A DNA stretch of 5,647 nt from Gemmatimonadota bacterium. GTDB lineage: Bacteria; Gemmatimonadota; Gemmatimonadetes; Gemmatimonadales; GWC2-71-9. Below, piece after piece: positions 1 through 5,647 of the stretch (the first letter of the stretch is position 1; every line of letters begins with the position of its first letter). The notes beneath the pieces were generated by a model. The model did no database searches. It had not been told where the DNA came from and saw only the letters and a program-made list of their open reading frames with translations. Location: the NCBI GenBank assembly GCA_003221825.1, contig QHUE01000146.1, forward strand, positions 1-5,647, read 5' to 3'. Both the position numbers and the translations under genes were made by a program.

Positions 1-1003
1 GCACGACGACCGTCAGACGCCGGCGCGGGAATCGTTGAATTGCATTCCGGAACCCGCTCGTCTCGCCGGTGTGGCGCCAGCGCTTCTCGCCCCGATAGCG
101 ATCAACGAACCAGCCAAAGCCGTACTCGGTTGTCGCCCCGCCCGGGAGCGGCGGCGGCGTCGTGGCCAGCTCGAGCATCGGGGCAATGACCAGTTTGGAC
201 TCGTAGAGCGCCTGGTCCCAGAGCACCATGTTGTCCACGTTCGTGTAAATGCCGCCACCGCCCAGCGTCGCGCTCGTGACGCTTTGGTCCGTCTGGACGA
301 ACGTCCCGCCGCTCGGCGAGTAGCCGTACGCCCGCCGCGGAACCGTGTCGGAGCCCTCCACATGTGCCACGGTGGCGTTCATACCGAGCGGGGTGAAGAT
401 CTGGGTGCGGAGGAAATCGGCGTACGACATCCCCGACACCCGCGCGACGATGATGCCAAGGAGCACGTAGCCAGAATTGCTGTAGCGGTATTGCGTGCCC
501 GCCGGGAAGTACAGGGAGTCTTTGGAAGCAACCAGCGCCAGAACATCGTGGTCGTTGAGTTGTGCGCTCTGTGATGGTGGAATCAGATCCTCGTAATCCC
601 ACAATCCCGACGTGTGGTTGAGCAGGTGCCGCACCGTGACCGCGCGTGTTGCCGCGGGCAGCTCCGGGAGAAAATCCCGCACTGCCTGGTCGTAGCGGAG
701 CTTGCCCGCTTGGGCGAGCATCATCACGGCCATCGCGGTGAACTGTTTCGAGACCGACGCGAGCCGGTAATCGGTTTCCGGTGTCGCGCTGACGCGACGC
801 TCGAGATCCGCCATTCCGTAGGCCCGACGAATAATCACCTGGCCATCGCGTATCACCGCGACGCTCGCGCCCGGGACGTTGGCGCCGCTATACGCTGCGA
901 ACAGCGAATCCACGAAGCGGAAGTCGTCAGCGGTCACGCGAGTACCGGTGGTCGCACAGGCGGCGCACAGGGCGAGCGTCAGGACTTCGCAGCGGCGTAC
1001 CAC
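1..1003 (-). CDS. Serine hydrolase, beta-lactamase/PBP-like family (class C type), C-terminus outside window
   Basis: The frame stays open from a GTG at 1003 to the window edge (334 codons, stop not reached). Seen: an active-site SxxK motif (SVSK, residues 83-86), a YxN motif (Y174-S-N176) and, in place of KTG, an HTG motif at 311-313 followed by SGFRN. HLLNHTSGL (about 137-145) and PLGM are also typical of the family. The order and spacing fit class C beta-lactamase-like hydrolases, which include esterases, D-aminopeptidases and peptidases, so the substrate cannot be assigned and antibiotic resistance should not be assumed. The N-terminus is hydrophobic with a possible lipobox (C13-A-A-C16, unusual Cys at -3), suggesting export to the periplasm or a membrane anchor. 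The GTG overlaps the end of the ArsC-like gene by 25 bp and has only a weak Shine-Dalgarno, so translation may be coupled. Most of the usual length is present; little beyond the HTG region is missing. Confidence 0.93.
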   Translation of the reverse strand, partial: MVRRCEVLTLALCAACATTGTRVTADDFRFVDSLFAAYSGANVPGASVAVIRDGQVIIRRAYGMADLERRVSATPETDYRLASVSKQFTAMAVMMLAQAGKLRYDQAVRDFLPELPAATRAVTVRHLLNHTSGLWDYEDLIPPSQSAQLNDHDVLALVASKDSLYFPAGTQYRYSNSGYVLLGIIVARVSGMSYADFLRTQIFTPLGMNATVAHVEGSDTVPRRAYGYSPSGGTFVQTDQSVTSATLGGGGIYTNVDNMVLWDQALYESKLVIAPMLELATTPPPLPGGATTEYGFGWFVDRYRGEKRWRHTGETSGFRNAIQRFPRRRLTVVV

Positions 1004-1335
1004 GCGTCCCAGGTTTCCGGCGCGGGGCCGATCGTGAGCTGCTGCTGATTGCGGACCAGCGGCATCCGCAGCAGCAGCGGCTCGATGCTGAGTTTCTCCA
1101 GCCACCGGTCCTCGCTGAGTATGGCCGAGCGCAGCCCCAGCTCCGCGAAGCGGCGCGAGTCGCGGTCGATGAGGGCCGCGATGCCGAGCTTTTGGGCGAA
1201 GCGCCGCAGCTCGCCGACCGACGCGGCGTGTTCGCGCAGATCGACGAAATGGACTTTCACGCGCCGCTCGGCGAAGAAGCGCAGCGCCGCGCGCGTCTCC
1301 GCGCTCTTGCGCACTCCGAACACCTGAACCTCCAA
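979..1335 (-). CDS. ArsC/Spx-fold protein lacking the catalytic cysteine
   Basis: 118 residues from a TTG start. The start VQVFGVRKSAETRAAL resembles the first strand and active-site loop of ArsC/YffB/Spx proteins (typically YGIxNCxTxKKA), and the PLLLRMPLVR stretch (about residues 86-95) matches their conserved region with an Arg after a cis-Pro-like segment. Length is typical for the family. Odd: the position expected to hold the redox Cys is Ser11, and there is no Cys anywhere in the protein, so thiol-based arsenate reduction looks unlikely; a binding or regulatory role is possible but not shown. Start choice: the TTG at 1335 has AGGA seven bases upstream and keeps beta-strand 1. A GTG at 1323-1321 has a stronger GGAGG five bases upstream but would remove that strand. 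It sits 9 bp after the plug-like lipoprotein gene and overlaps the serine hydrolase start. Confidence 0.85.
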   Translation of the reverse strand: MEVQVFGVRKSAETRAALRFFAERRVKVHFVDLREHAASVGELRRFAQKLGIAALIDRDSRRFAELGLRSAILSEDRWLEKLSIEPLLLRMPLVRNQQQLTIGPAPETWDAWYAAAKS

Positions 1336-1344
1336 AGGGGCGTC

Positions 1345-1740
1345 CTAGTGCGGGGTGGTGATGACCTCGATGGCGCCGAGCAGGTGCCCGGGGCCAAACC
1401 GTGCTTCGGCGTTCCCAGGAGAGAAATAGCGGACCGACGCAACGGACCGGATGGGGAACATCCGCAGACTCTCGATGCCGGCCGCGTAGCGCACCCCATC
1501 CACGTACACGATGAGCATGGCCTGGTTGCGCTGGATCACGGCTGTCGGCCGGCTCCGCATGATCCACGCCGGCCGCAATTGGCGAACGGCATCGTACACC
1601 GTCGATCCGTTGGCCCCGGACAGCTCATCCGCCATGAGGAGGTCGGCGTCGTGGCTCGGCGTTACGTCGCGGGGCTCTCGCGTCGCAGTGGAGCACGCCG
1701 TCAGGATCAGGGCACACGCCGTCACGCTGAGGAATTTCAT
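1345..1740 (-). CDS. Small lipoprotein with TonB-receptor plug-like domain
   Basis: 131 residues from ATG at 1740. The first 16 residues are a classic lipoprotein signal: MKF, a hydrophobic stretch, then the lipobox L13-T-A-C16. The mature part has TVYDAVRQLRPAW (about 47-59), VYVDGVRY (78-85), IRSVASVRYF (97-106) and GPGHLLGAIEVIT (116-128). This order (a named-target strand 'YVDG', 'I.SV..VR', then 'G..GAI.VIT') resembles the plug domain of TonB-dependent receptors, but there is no room for a 22-strand barrel, so this is a stand-alone domain anchored to a membrane. Function is unknown; it could be a receptor-associated or decoy-like component. TTG at 1749 and GTG at 1746 are in-frame alternatives, but ATG gives the best signal peptide. 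No strong Shine-Dalgarno is seen. It is the first gene of the minus-strand cluster and diverges from the transporter. Confidence 0.85.
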   Translation of the reverse strand: MKFLSVTACALILTACSTATREPRDVTPSHDADLLMADELSGANGSTVYDAVRQLRPAWIMRSRPTAVIQRNQAMLIVYVDGVRYAAGIESLRMFPIRSVASVRYFSPGNAEARFGPGHLLGAIEVITTPH

Positions 1741-1756
1741 CCACACCAAGCTAGCC

Positions 1757-1762
1757 TATATT
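1757..1762 (+). promoter_or_regulatory. Possible -10 element for the EamA transporter gene
   Basis: TATATT matches the sigma-70 -10 consensus at 5 of 6 bases and would place transcription start about 15 bases before the ATG at 1784. The candidate -35 (TTTCAT, 1735-1740, 16-base spacer) is poor. On the opposite strand TATAGG in the same A/T-rich patch could serve the lipoprotein gene. This is the only A/T-rich patch in a 43-bp divergent gap, so it is the best promoter location, but the call is weak. Confidence 0.25.
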
Positions 1763-1765
1763 CTT

Positions 1766-1783
1766 GGCTCCTCGCGAGGTGCC
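1766..1783. promoter_or_regulatory. Imperfect palindrome covering the transporter ribosome binding site
   Basis: GGCTCCTCGCGAGGTGCC is an 18-bp inverted repeat in which 16 of 18 bases are palindromic; only the T/T pair at 1769 and 1780 breaks it, and the inner 10 bp (1770-1779) are perfect. The right arm contains the GAGG Shine-Dalgarno (1776-1779), four bases before the ATG at 1784. It could be an operator for a dimeric repressor or an RNA hairpin masking the ribosome binding site. It may also be chance in high-GC DNA. Confidence 0.4.
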
Positions 1784-2665
1784 ATGAGTCCCCGATCGAA
1801 AATCATCGCCGCGGCTATCCTGTTCTCGAGCGGCGGCGCGGCCATCAAGTGGTGCAGCTTCGGGGCCTGGCAGCTCGCCGCCTGCCGCGCTGGCGTAGCG
1901 ATGCTAACCATCCTCATCCTGCTCCCAGAGGCGCGCCGCGGCTGGAGCTGGCGGACCATCGTCGTGGGCTTCGCCTATGCGGCGACGACGCTCCTGTACG
2001 TGCAGGCGAATAAACACACGACGGCGGCCAGCGCGATCTTCCTGCAGTCCACCAGCCCGCTGTTCATCCTGCTGCTCGCTCCGCTGCTCCTCGGCGAACA
2101 TGCGACACGGCGCGACATCATCCAGACGGCAGTGATGGGTGCCGGCCTGGGACTCTTCTTTCTGGGTCTCGATCGGCCATCCGCGACCGCGCCGAATCCC
2201 GCGCTGGGGAACGTGCTCGCCGCCATTTGTGCGGTGACATGGGCGTTCGCGGTCATGGGTTACCGCTGGCTCGCAGCGCGCGGCTCGTCCGTCGCCGCGG
2301 CGGCCGTGTCGGGCAATCTGACCGCCGCCATGATTGCCCTCGTGATGGCGCAACCACTCGCGGCGGGCCGGTCGGGGGACTGGGCGGTCGTCGTCTCTCT
2401 GGGCGTGTGCCAGCTCGGGATCCCGTATCTCTTCCTGGCGCGCGCGGTGCCGCGCGTCCGGGCGCTCGAGGTTGGTCTCTTCCTTCTTATCGAGCCGGTG
2501 CTGAATCCGATCTGGGCCTGGCTCGTGCACGGTGAAACGCCCGGTCCGGCGACGCTGGTGGGCGGAGCCGTGATTCTCGGCGCGACCGCCGGCCGCATGA
2601 TTGTCGATGTGCGCGGCGCAGCCAAAAACAAGACGGGCCCGCCGCTGGGCGAGCCCGTCTGCTGA
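1784..2665 (+). CDS. EamA-family (DMT superfamily) transporter
   Basis: 293 residues, the usual length of two-repeat EamA transporters, which are inner-membrane proteins of ten helices that move metabolites, often amino acids or their relatives, out of the cell. Seen: alternating hydrophobic segments throughout; the repeat-1 signature ANKHTTAASAIFLQSTSPLF (75-94) followed by a hydrophobic run and GEH (104-106); and the repeat-2 signature FLLIEPVLNPIWAWLVHGE (233-251) followed by GGAVILGA (260-267). Substrate cannot be told from sequence. The start at ATG 1784 is supported by GAGG at 1776-1779 and by the hydrophobic first helix beginning directly after it; the frame is open further upstream but that part lies over the divergent gene. 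The last 13 residues (KNKTGPPLGEPVC) are not typical of the family and coincide with an intrinsic terminator for the convergent gene. The gene ends 11 bp short of the subtilase stop codon. Confidence 0.93.
   Translation: MSPRSKIIAAAILFSSGGAAIKWCSFGAWQLAACRAGVAMLTILILLPEARRGWSWRTIVVGFAYAATTLLYVQANKHTTAASAIFLQSTSPLFILLLAPLLLGEHATRRDIIQTAVMGAGLGLFFLGLDRPSATAPNPALGNVLAAICAVTWAFAVMGYRWLAARGSSVAAAAVSGNLTAAMIALVMAQPLAAGRSGDWAVVVSLGVCQLGIPYLFLARAVPRVRALEVGLFLLIEPVLNPIWAWLVHGETPGPATLVGGAVILGATAGRMIVDVRGAAKNKTGPPLGEPVC
2624..2660 (-). terminator. Intrinsic terminator of the subtilase gene, inside the transporter coding end
   Basis: On the minus strand an 8-bp stem (AGACGGGC at 2660-2653 with its complement 2638-2631) continues through one C/A mismatch into four more pairs (2651-2648 with 2643-2640), closing on a GCTG/CAGC tetraloop. 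It is followed directly by TGTTTTTGG (minus strand, 2630-2622). This is the form of a rho-independent terminator. It lies 17 bp after the subtilase stop codon. On the plus strand the hairpin is preceded by A residues and followed by no T run, so it should act mainly on the minus-strand transcript. Confidence 0.88.
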
Positions 2666-2676
2666 ATGCGCGAGCG

Positions 2677-4194
2677 CTACTGGATAGCTCTCAGCGCATT
2701 CACTCTTCCGCCCCCGTAGAAGTCGTCGTTGCCGGGCTTCCCGAGGTCATCAGACGATTGCCGGAGACGGCGCTCGACGGCCGCGGGTCCAATGCGCCCG
2801 AACTTCCCAATGATCAACGCGGCGACACCGGACACCACAGGAGAGGCCATGCTCGTACCGGCCGCGAAGCAGTAGCTGGAGTTGCTGGACCCGCCGCCGC
2901 GGCACGGCGCGATCACCATGTCGAACACCCAGCAGAAGCTCACGATGAATCCGCTGGGATTGCGTGGCAGCGCACAGACGTCGTTGCCCGGGAGTACGAA
3001 GTCGCCGCCACCCGCGGCGAAATCGACGGCCGACTGGCCGAAGTTCGTGTACGACGCCGGCCGGTCGTAGTTCGTGGCGCCATGCGCAAAATCGAGCGGG
3101 CCCGTCGCCGACACGGCGATCACGTGCGGCGACATCGCCGGGACAAAGATGGTGTTCGCCGTGTGATCGAGATCGGTGGCATCGTTGCCGAGCGCCGCCA
3201 CCACCGTGACGCCGCGTTGGAACGCGTATGTCGTGGCTTTCCCGAGTACCACCGCGAGCTGCGCGGCGCCCACACCCTGGCGCGGGAATTCAGCGCCCAG
3301 ACTCATGTTGACGACGTCCGCCCCGGCGCCGCCCTCGGCGATGGGCGTCGCCGCGTACACGATACCGGCGATCACCGCCCCGAACGAGCCGCTGCCACAG
3401 TGGAGCACCTTCACGCCGATGATCGTGGCGCTGGGCGCGATGCCGACGGTGCCGATGTTCGAGTTGCCCGGCCCGCCGGGTGCAGCGACGATGCCCGCCA
3501 CGTGCGTGCCGTGCCAGAACGAGTCGTTCAGGTGGCACACGCCCAGCGTGTCGCGCGCCTGATCGAAGTTGAAGGGCTGACCTGCGACGAACGAGCGCGA
3601 ATGGGCGACATCGAGGTTCGGCGCGATGTCGATGTGTGTGCTGCGAATCCCGCCATCCACGATGGCGACGCGAACGCCGGCGCCCACGTTGCCGGCGTCC
3701 CACGCTGCCGGTGCCGAGATGGCGTCAGGAACCCACTGGGCGCGGCGGAATGTCTCGCTTGCGCCGAACGCCGCGGTCGCGTCAAAGGAACCGGCGTCGG
3801 TCACCTCGCCTGCTTCGACGACCCGGTCTTGTGGGACCCATTGCACCTGGATGTCTTCTGTCACGGTCGACACGCCCTTGATCTTGCCCGCGCGAGCGGC
3901 GAATCCCGGATCACTCGAGGCAGCGACGGCGACGCCGATCTGGTCGATACTGGTGGTCACCGTTCCGCCCGCGGCACTGACCTGGGCCGCCAGATCGGCC
4001 GGGAGCTGCGTACCGGTGAAGTCGATGACGTAGGATTTTGCGTCAGCCGGTGCGGCCATGACTTGCAGCGTGGGACTGCCGGCCGTTGGTACGCCGGCCG
4101 TGTTTGCCGTGGGACTGATCGGTGGGTCTTCCACGCATGCCGCGACGGCGATCGCTCCCGCGATCGTGGCGGTTCTGAGCACGAATCTCAGCAT
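2677..4194 (-). CDS. Subtilisin-like S8 family serine protease, lipoprotein
   Basis: 505 residues from ATG 4194, preceded by AGGAG (4206-4202) with a 7-base spacer. Residues 1-20 are a lipoprotein signal ending in V17-A-A-C20; +2 is Val, so outer-membrane sorting is plausible. Residues about 52-120 (SYVIDFTGT ... TVTEDIQVQWVP) look like an I9-type propeptide. The S8 catalytic domain follows with Asp180 (VAIVDGG), His228 (HGTHVAG), VVNMSLG (294-300), oxyanion Asn337 (AALGN) and Ser448 (GTSMASP), so the full triad is present. Six further Cys (220, 266, 407, 421, 431, 442) in the mature part could form disulfides, consistent with export. It ends about 57 residues after the Ser with no extra C-terminal domain. 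The substrate is unknown; extracytoplasmic protein degradation is likely. It is monocistronic, transcribed toward the transporter, with its own terminator. The same frame is open upstream to 4290 but without signal sequence or ribosome binding site. Confidence 0.95.
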   Translation of the reverse strand: MLRFVLRTATIAGAIAVAACVEDPPISPTANTAGVPTAGSPTLQVMAAPADAKSYVIDFTGTQLPADLAAQVSAAGGTVTTSIDQIGVAVAASSDPGFAARAGKIKGVSTVTEDIQVQWVPQDRVVEAGEVTDAGSFDATAAFGASETFRRAQWVPDAISAPAAWDAGNVGAGVRVAIVDGGIRSTHIDIAPNLDVAHSRSFVAGQPFNFDQARDTLGVCHLNDSFWHGTHVAGIVAAPGGPGNSNIGTVGIAPSATIIGVKVLHCGSGSFGAVIAGIVYAATPIAEGGAGADVVNMSLGAEFPRQGVGAAQLAVVLGKATTYAFQRGVTVVAALGNDATDLDHTANTIFVPAMSPHVIAVSATGPLDFAHGATNYDRPASYTNFGQSAVDFAAGGGDFVLPGNDVCALPRNPSGFIVSFCWVFDMVIAPCRGGGSSNSSYCFAAGTSMASPVVSGVAALIIGKFGRIGPAAVERRLRQSSDDLGKPGNDDFYGGGRVNALRAIQ

Positions 4195-4201
4195 GGGTGC
4201 G

Positions 4202-4206
4202 CTCCT
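4202..4206 (-). promoter_or_regulatory. Shine-Dalgarno site of the subtilase gene
   Basis: AGGAG on the minus strand, seven bases before ATG 4194. It decides the start: the in-frame extension upstream to 4290 has no comparable site. Confidence 0.8.
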
Positions 4207-4365
4207 GAGACCAAGTGGGACGGGCGGGGTGCTAGAGATTCGTGAAGCTGCCCCGTTTTCCTGGCCTCCGCAACCCGCGACTGACGCCATTCACCGTGAT
4301 CCCGAGGATCCCTTGTATGACCGTTTGGAGCGCTGTTGCTTGACGGCGGGCGTGTCTGAAACCAC

Positions 4366-4383
4366 GTTCGCCAGCTTGCGAAC
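4366..4383. promoter_or_regulatory. 18-bp near-palindrome upstream of the lipoprotein gene
   Basis: GTTCGCCAGCTTGCGAAC has 6-bp perfect arms (4366-4371 and 4378-4383) around CAGCTT, which itself holds the palindrome AGCT; 16 of 18 bases are symmetric. It lies in the 211-bp divergent region, 22 bp upstream of ATG 4406 and 7 bp upstream of the AGGGAG ribosome binding site. It could be a repressor operator or a 5'-leader hairpin. The rest of this region (4207-4365) holds no convincing promoter; TTGACG at 4340-4345 resembles a -35 element but no good -10 follows at proper spacing. Confidence 0.4.
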
Positions 4384-4390
4384 TGAGGCG

Positions 4391-4396
4391 AGGGAG
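4391..4396 (+). promoter_or_regulatory. Shine-Dalgarno site deciding the lipoprotein start
   Basis: AGGGAG nine bases before ATG 4406. It favours this ATG over the in-frame GTG at 4433, which has no comparable site. Confidence 0.6.
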
Positions 4397-4405
4397 TTGG
4401 ACCTC

Positions 4406-5041
4406 ATGTCGACAATCCTGAGATCGTTGGGTGTGTCTCGCCTGCGGCGAATAGGCGCTTACTCGGCTTTTCTGCCGATGGCGTTGGTCGGGCTCGCGTG
4501 CGGGCGTGACGCGAAGGTCAGCGGCGAGCTGGCCCGCCACCTGCAACCGGTCGATGCCGTTTATCTCCGGTTCTTCGAGGATACCGCGAGAAGCCTCCTC
4601 GCCGGATACCGCCTACCGTCTGAGGCCGACTTCCGCAATTACTGGAAGTACTACAACAACACATTGGTTTATGGCACAGAGGGCCACGACCGGAGGCCGA
4701 AGGCTCCCTTTTGGACGGACGGGTTCTTCAATGCCGACGACAGACTTGATTTCGCCTACATCCTGATTCATGAGACTACCGGGAAGAAGAGCCTAGTAGT
4801 CTTCGTGTCGGACCAGTCAGGATATCGCCCCGTGCTCCTGCAGGAAGACTTTGACGAAGAAATGGGACTCGCGACACAACAGCCCGTGAAGTTGAGCTAC
4901 TACCCACGAGCGGATGCCCACTCGGAAGTTCTCGATATGAAGCGTGAAGGAATCGCGTTCTTCATGTTTGAGTCGGCATCATCCGTGTTCCTCTGGGATC
5001 CGGCGACGAGCGCGTTCAAGCGGTACTGGATAAGCGATTGA
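4406..5041 (+). CDS. Hypothetical exported lipoprotein, unknown function
   Basis: 211 residues; I do not recognise a named family. ATG 4406 has AGGGAG nine bases upstream. The first 32 residues are a basic segment (RLRR, 12-15), a hydrophobic stretch and VGLAC (28-32), a plausible though non-standard lipobox with Gly at -3; an in-frame GTG at 4433 would give a more compact signal. The mature part is rich in aromatics: FRNYWKYYNN (76-85), then FFNADDRLDFAYILI (107-121), where the D111-D112-R-L-D115 pattern followed by a hydrophobic strand recalls calcium-binding FG-GAP/EF-loop-like repeats ('D.NGDG..D.A.LL'). Next come SLVVFVSD (129-136), EGIAFFMF (181-188) and SSVFLWDP (192-199). Mostly beta structure is likely. 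It shares a TGATG junction with the next gene, so the two are probably translated together. GC content is lower than in the left part of the window. Confidence 0.8.
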   Translation: MSTILRSLGVSRLRRIGAYSAFLPMALVGLACGRDAKVSGELARHLQPVDAVYLRFFEDTARSLLAGYRLPSEADFRNYWKYYNNTLVYGTEGHDRRPKAPFWTDGFFNADDRLDFAYILIHETTGKKSLVVFVSDQSGYRPVLLQEDFDEEMGLATQQPVKLSYYPRADAHSEVLDMKREGIAFFMFESASSVFLWDPATSAFKRYWISD

Positions 5042-5647
5042 TGCAATCGCCGGAGTGGCCCGCCTTTAGTGTTGGGGCAGCCGTCGTTGCTGTCGTTTTG
5101 GCCGCAGGTGCGTCGAGCGACGCGAAGCGCGAGGCGGCTCAAAGCCAAACGCCGTCCGGTACCTTCTTTGGCGCTTCGGCCGATGGTAGAGCCTGGCTCG
5201 TGTTTGTCGACCCCGCACGAGGGTGGGGCAGTTTGTACATACCGCCGCAGGCGCACGAACTCTGTGGGCTCACAAACGACTCTGGTCGCGTAGTGCTGCA
5301 GTGGGCGCCAGGGTACCGACACATGCAGTATGGTTTCGAAGGCCGAAGGATTGCGAGCGATTTAGTCGGCGAAATGATTGGCACACCGGGCGCCCGCGAG
5401 GATAATCCAGTCAACGACTCCGCACAGCTGCGTCGAGTCTCCGATCCCCCTGGCGAAAAAGACGTCGGGCGAAGCGGTTACTACTCCAACATCACTCCCC
5501 GCGGTGGCGAATATGGCGGGATGGAATTCCTGTTTCTCGACGTGCCACAACAACTAGTGGCTCTCGTCACGTTCTACGAGGGTTCTGCTGGCCCACCGTG
5601 GGCGGCGCAGGACTTGGCCGCTCGCGGCGACACGCTGCGTTTCCGAA
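5041..5647 (+). CDS. Hypothetical secreted protein, C-terminus outside window
   Basis: The frame is open from ATG 5041 to the last base (202 codons, no stop). The ATG shares its A with the stop codon of the upstream lipoprotein (TGATG), which supports this start and suggests translational coupling; there is no strong Shine-Dalgarno. Residues about 9-26 form a hydrophobic signal sequence ending in an AxA-like site (VLAAGASSDA), with no lipobox. The mature part has alternating hydrophobic strands and many Gly/aromatic turns: GTFFGASADGRAWLVFVD (40-57), WGSLYIPP (62-69), VVLQWAPG (84-91), YGFEGRRIASDLVGEM (97-112), SGYYSN (145-150) and MEFLFLDV (161-168). This suggests a beta-sandwich or barrel-like fold. 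No family is recognised and no catalytic motif is seen; one Cys (75). It was confirmed by translating every codon to the edge. Confidence 0.8.
   Translation, partial: MQSPEWPAFSVGAAVVAVVLAAGASSDAKREAAQSQTPSGTFFGASADGRAWLVFVDPARGWGSLYIPPQAHELCGLTNDSGRVVLQWAPGYRHMQYGFEGRRIASDLVGEMIGTPGAREDNPVNDSAQLRRVSDPPGEKDVGRSGYYSNITPRGGEYGGMEFLFLDVPQQLVALVTFYEGSAGPPWAAQDLAARGDTLRFR

Noticed and set aside
35..574. Plus-strand open frame opposite the serine hydrolase
   Set aside because: The minus-strand frame carries SxxK, YxN and HTG in the right order; the plus-strand product shows nothing recognisable.
1746..1767. CCAAG ... CTTGG short inverted repeat in the divergent gap
   Set aside because: Five-base arms with a 12-base A/T-rich loop are too short to call; the overlapping palindrome at 1766-1783 is stronger.
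1192..2013. A 273-codon open frame on the plus strand across the ArsC-like, lipoprotein and transporter genes
   Set aside because: It crosses three well-supported genes in another frame or strand, and its product is low-complexity Arg/His/Pro-rich sequence typical of GC-rich shadow frames.
4149..4166. Inverted GCGATCGC / CGCGATCG motifs in the subtilase signal sequence
   Set aside because: GCGATCGC resembles the HIP1 repeat of cyanobacteria, but it occurs once, inside Ala/Ile codons, and is explained by the coding sequence.
2758..4245. A 495-codon open frame on the plus strand, antisense to the subtilase gene
   Set aside because: It mirrors the subtilase codons: strong third-position G/C bias removes stop codons from the opposite strand. 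Its translation is rich in Arg, His, Asp and Gly with no domain, signal or ribosome binding site, while the minus strand has a complete catalytic triad.
4195..4290. N-terminal extension of the subtilase to the first in-frame start
   Set aside because: The extension would bury the lipoprotein signal 32 residues inside the protein and ignores the AGGAG site seven bases before ATG 4194.
1..5647. tRNA, rRNA, CRISPR array, insertion sequence, toxin-antitoxin or defence genes
   Set aside because: No cloverleaf-like segment, regularly spaced repeats, transposase motif, terminal repeats or defence domain was seen on reading both strands.

Overview
The window is high-GC bacterial DNA with seven protein-coding genes, two of them cut by the window edges. 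It has no RNA genes, mobile elements or CRISPR array that I could find. The organism is probably a Gram-negative, GC-rich environmental bacterium. Several products are predicted secreted proteins or lipoproteins. One is a small lipoprotein resembling an isolated TonB-receptor plug, and one is an ArsC-fold protein without the usual cysteine. From memory this combination fits Gemmatimonadota, but that is an inference and not demonstrated here.

Left block (1-1740, all minus strand, read right to left): a small lipoprotein with a plug-like domain (1740-1345), an ArsC/Spx-fold protein with Ser in place of the redox Cys (1335-979), and a serine hydrolase of the beta-lactamase/penicillin-binding-protein fold (1003 to beyond base 1). 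Gaps are 9 bp and then a 25-bp overlap, so they look like one operon. Whether they share a function is unclear.

Middle (1784-2679): a plus-strand EamA/DMT-type transporter diverges from the left block across a 43-bp gap. That gap carries an imperfect palindrome over the transporter's ribosome binding site. A minus-strand subtilase lipoprotein (4194-2677) converges on the transporter with 11 bp between stop codons. Its best intrinsic terminator lies inside the last codons of the transporter gene, so the transporter's C-terminal tail doubles as a terminator for its neighbour.

Right block (4195-5647): a 211-bp divergent intergenic region holds an 18-bp near-palindrome. It is followed by two plus-strand genes of unknown function joined by a 1-bp TGATG stop/start overlap. 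The first encodes a putative lipoprotein and the second a secreted protein that runs off the window. This block is visibly lower in GC than the rest.

No single known defence, CRISPR or biosynthetic system is visible. The most interesting points are the shared terminator/coding sequence, the Cys-less ArsC-like protein, the orphan plug-like lipoprotein, and the uncharacterised coupled pair of exported proteins at the right end.
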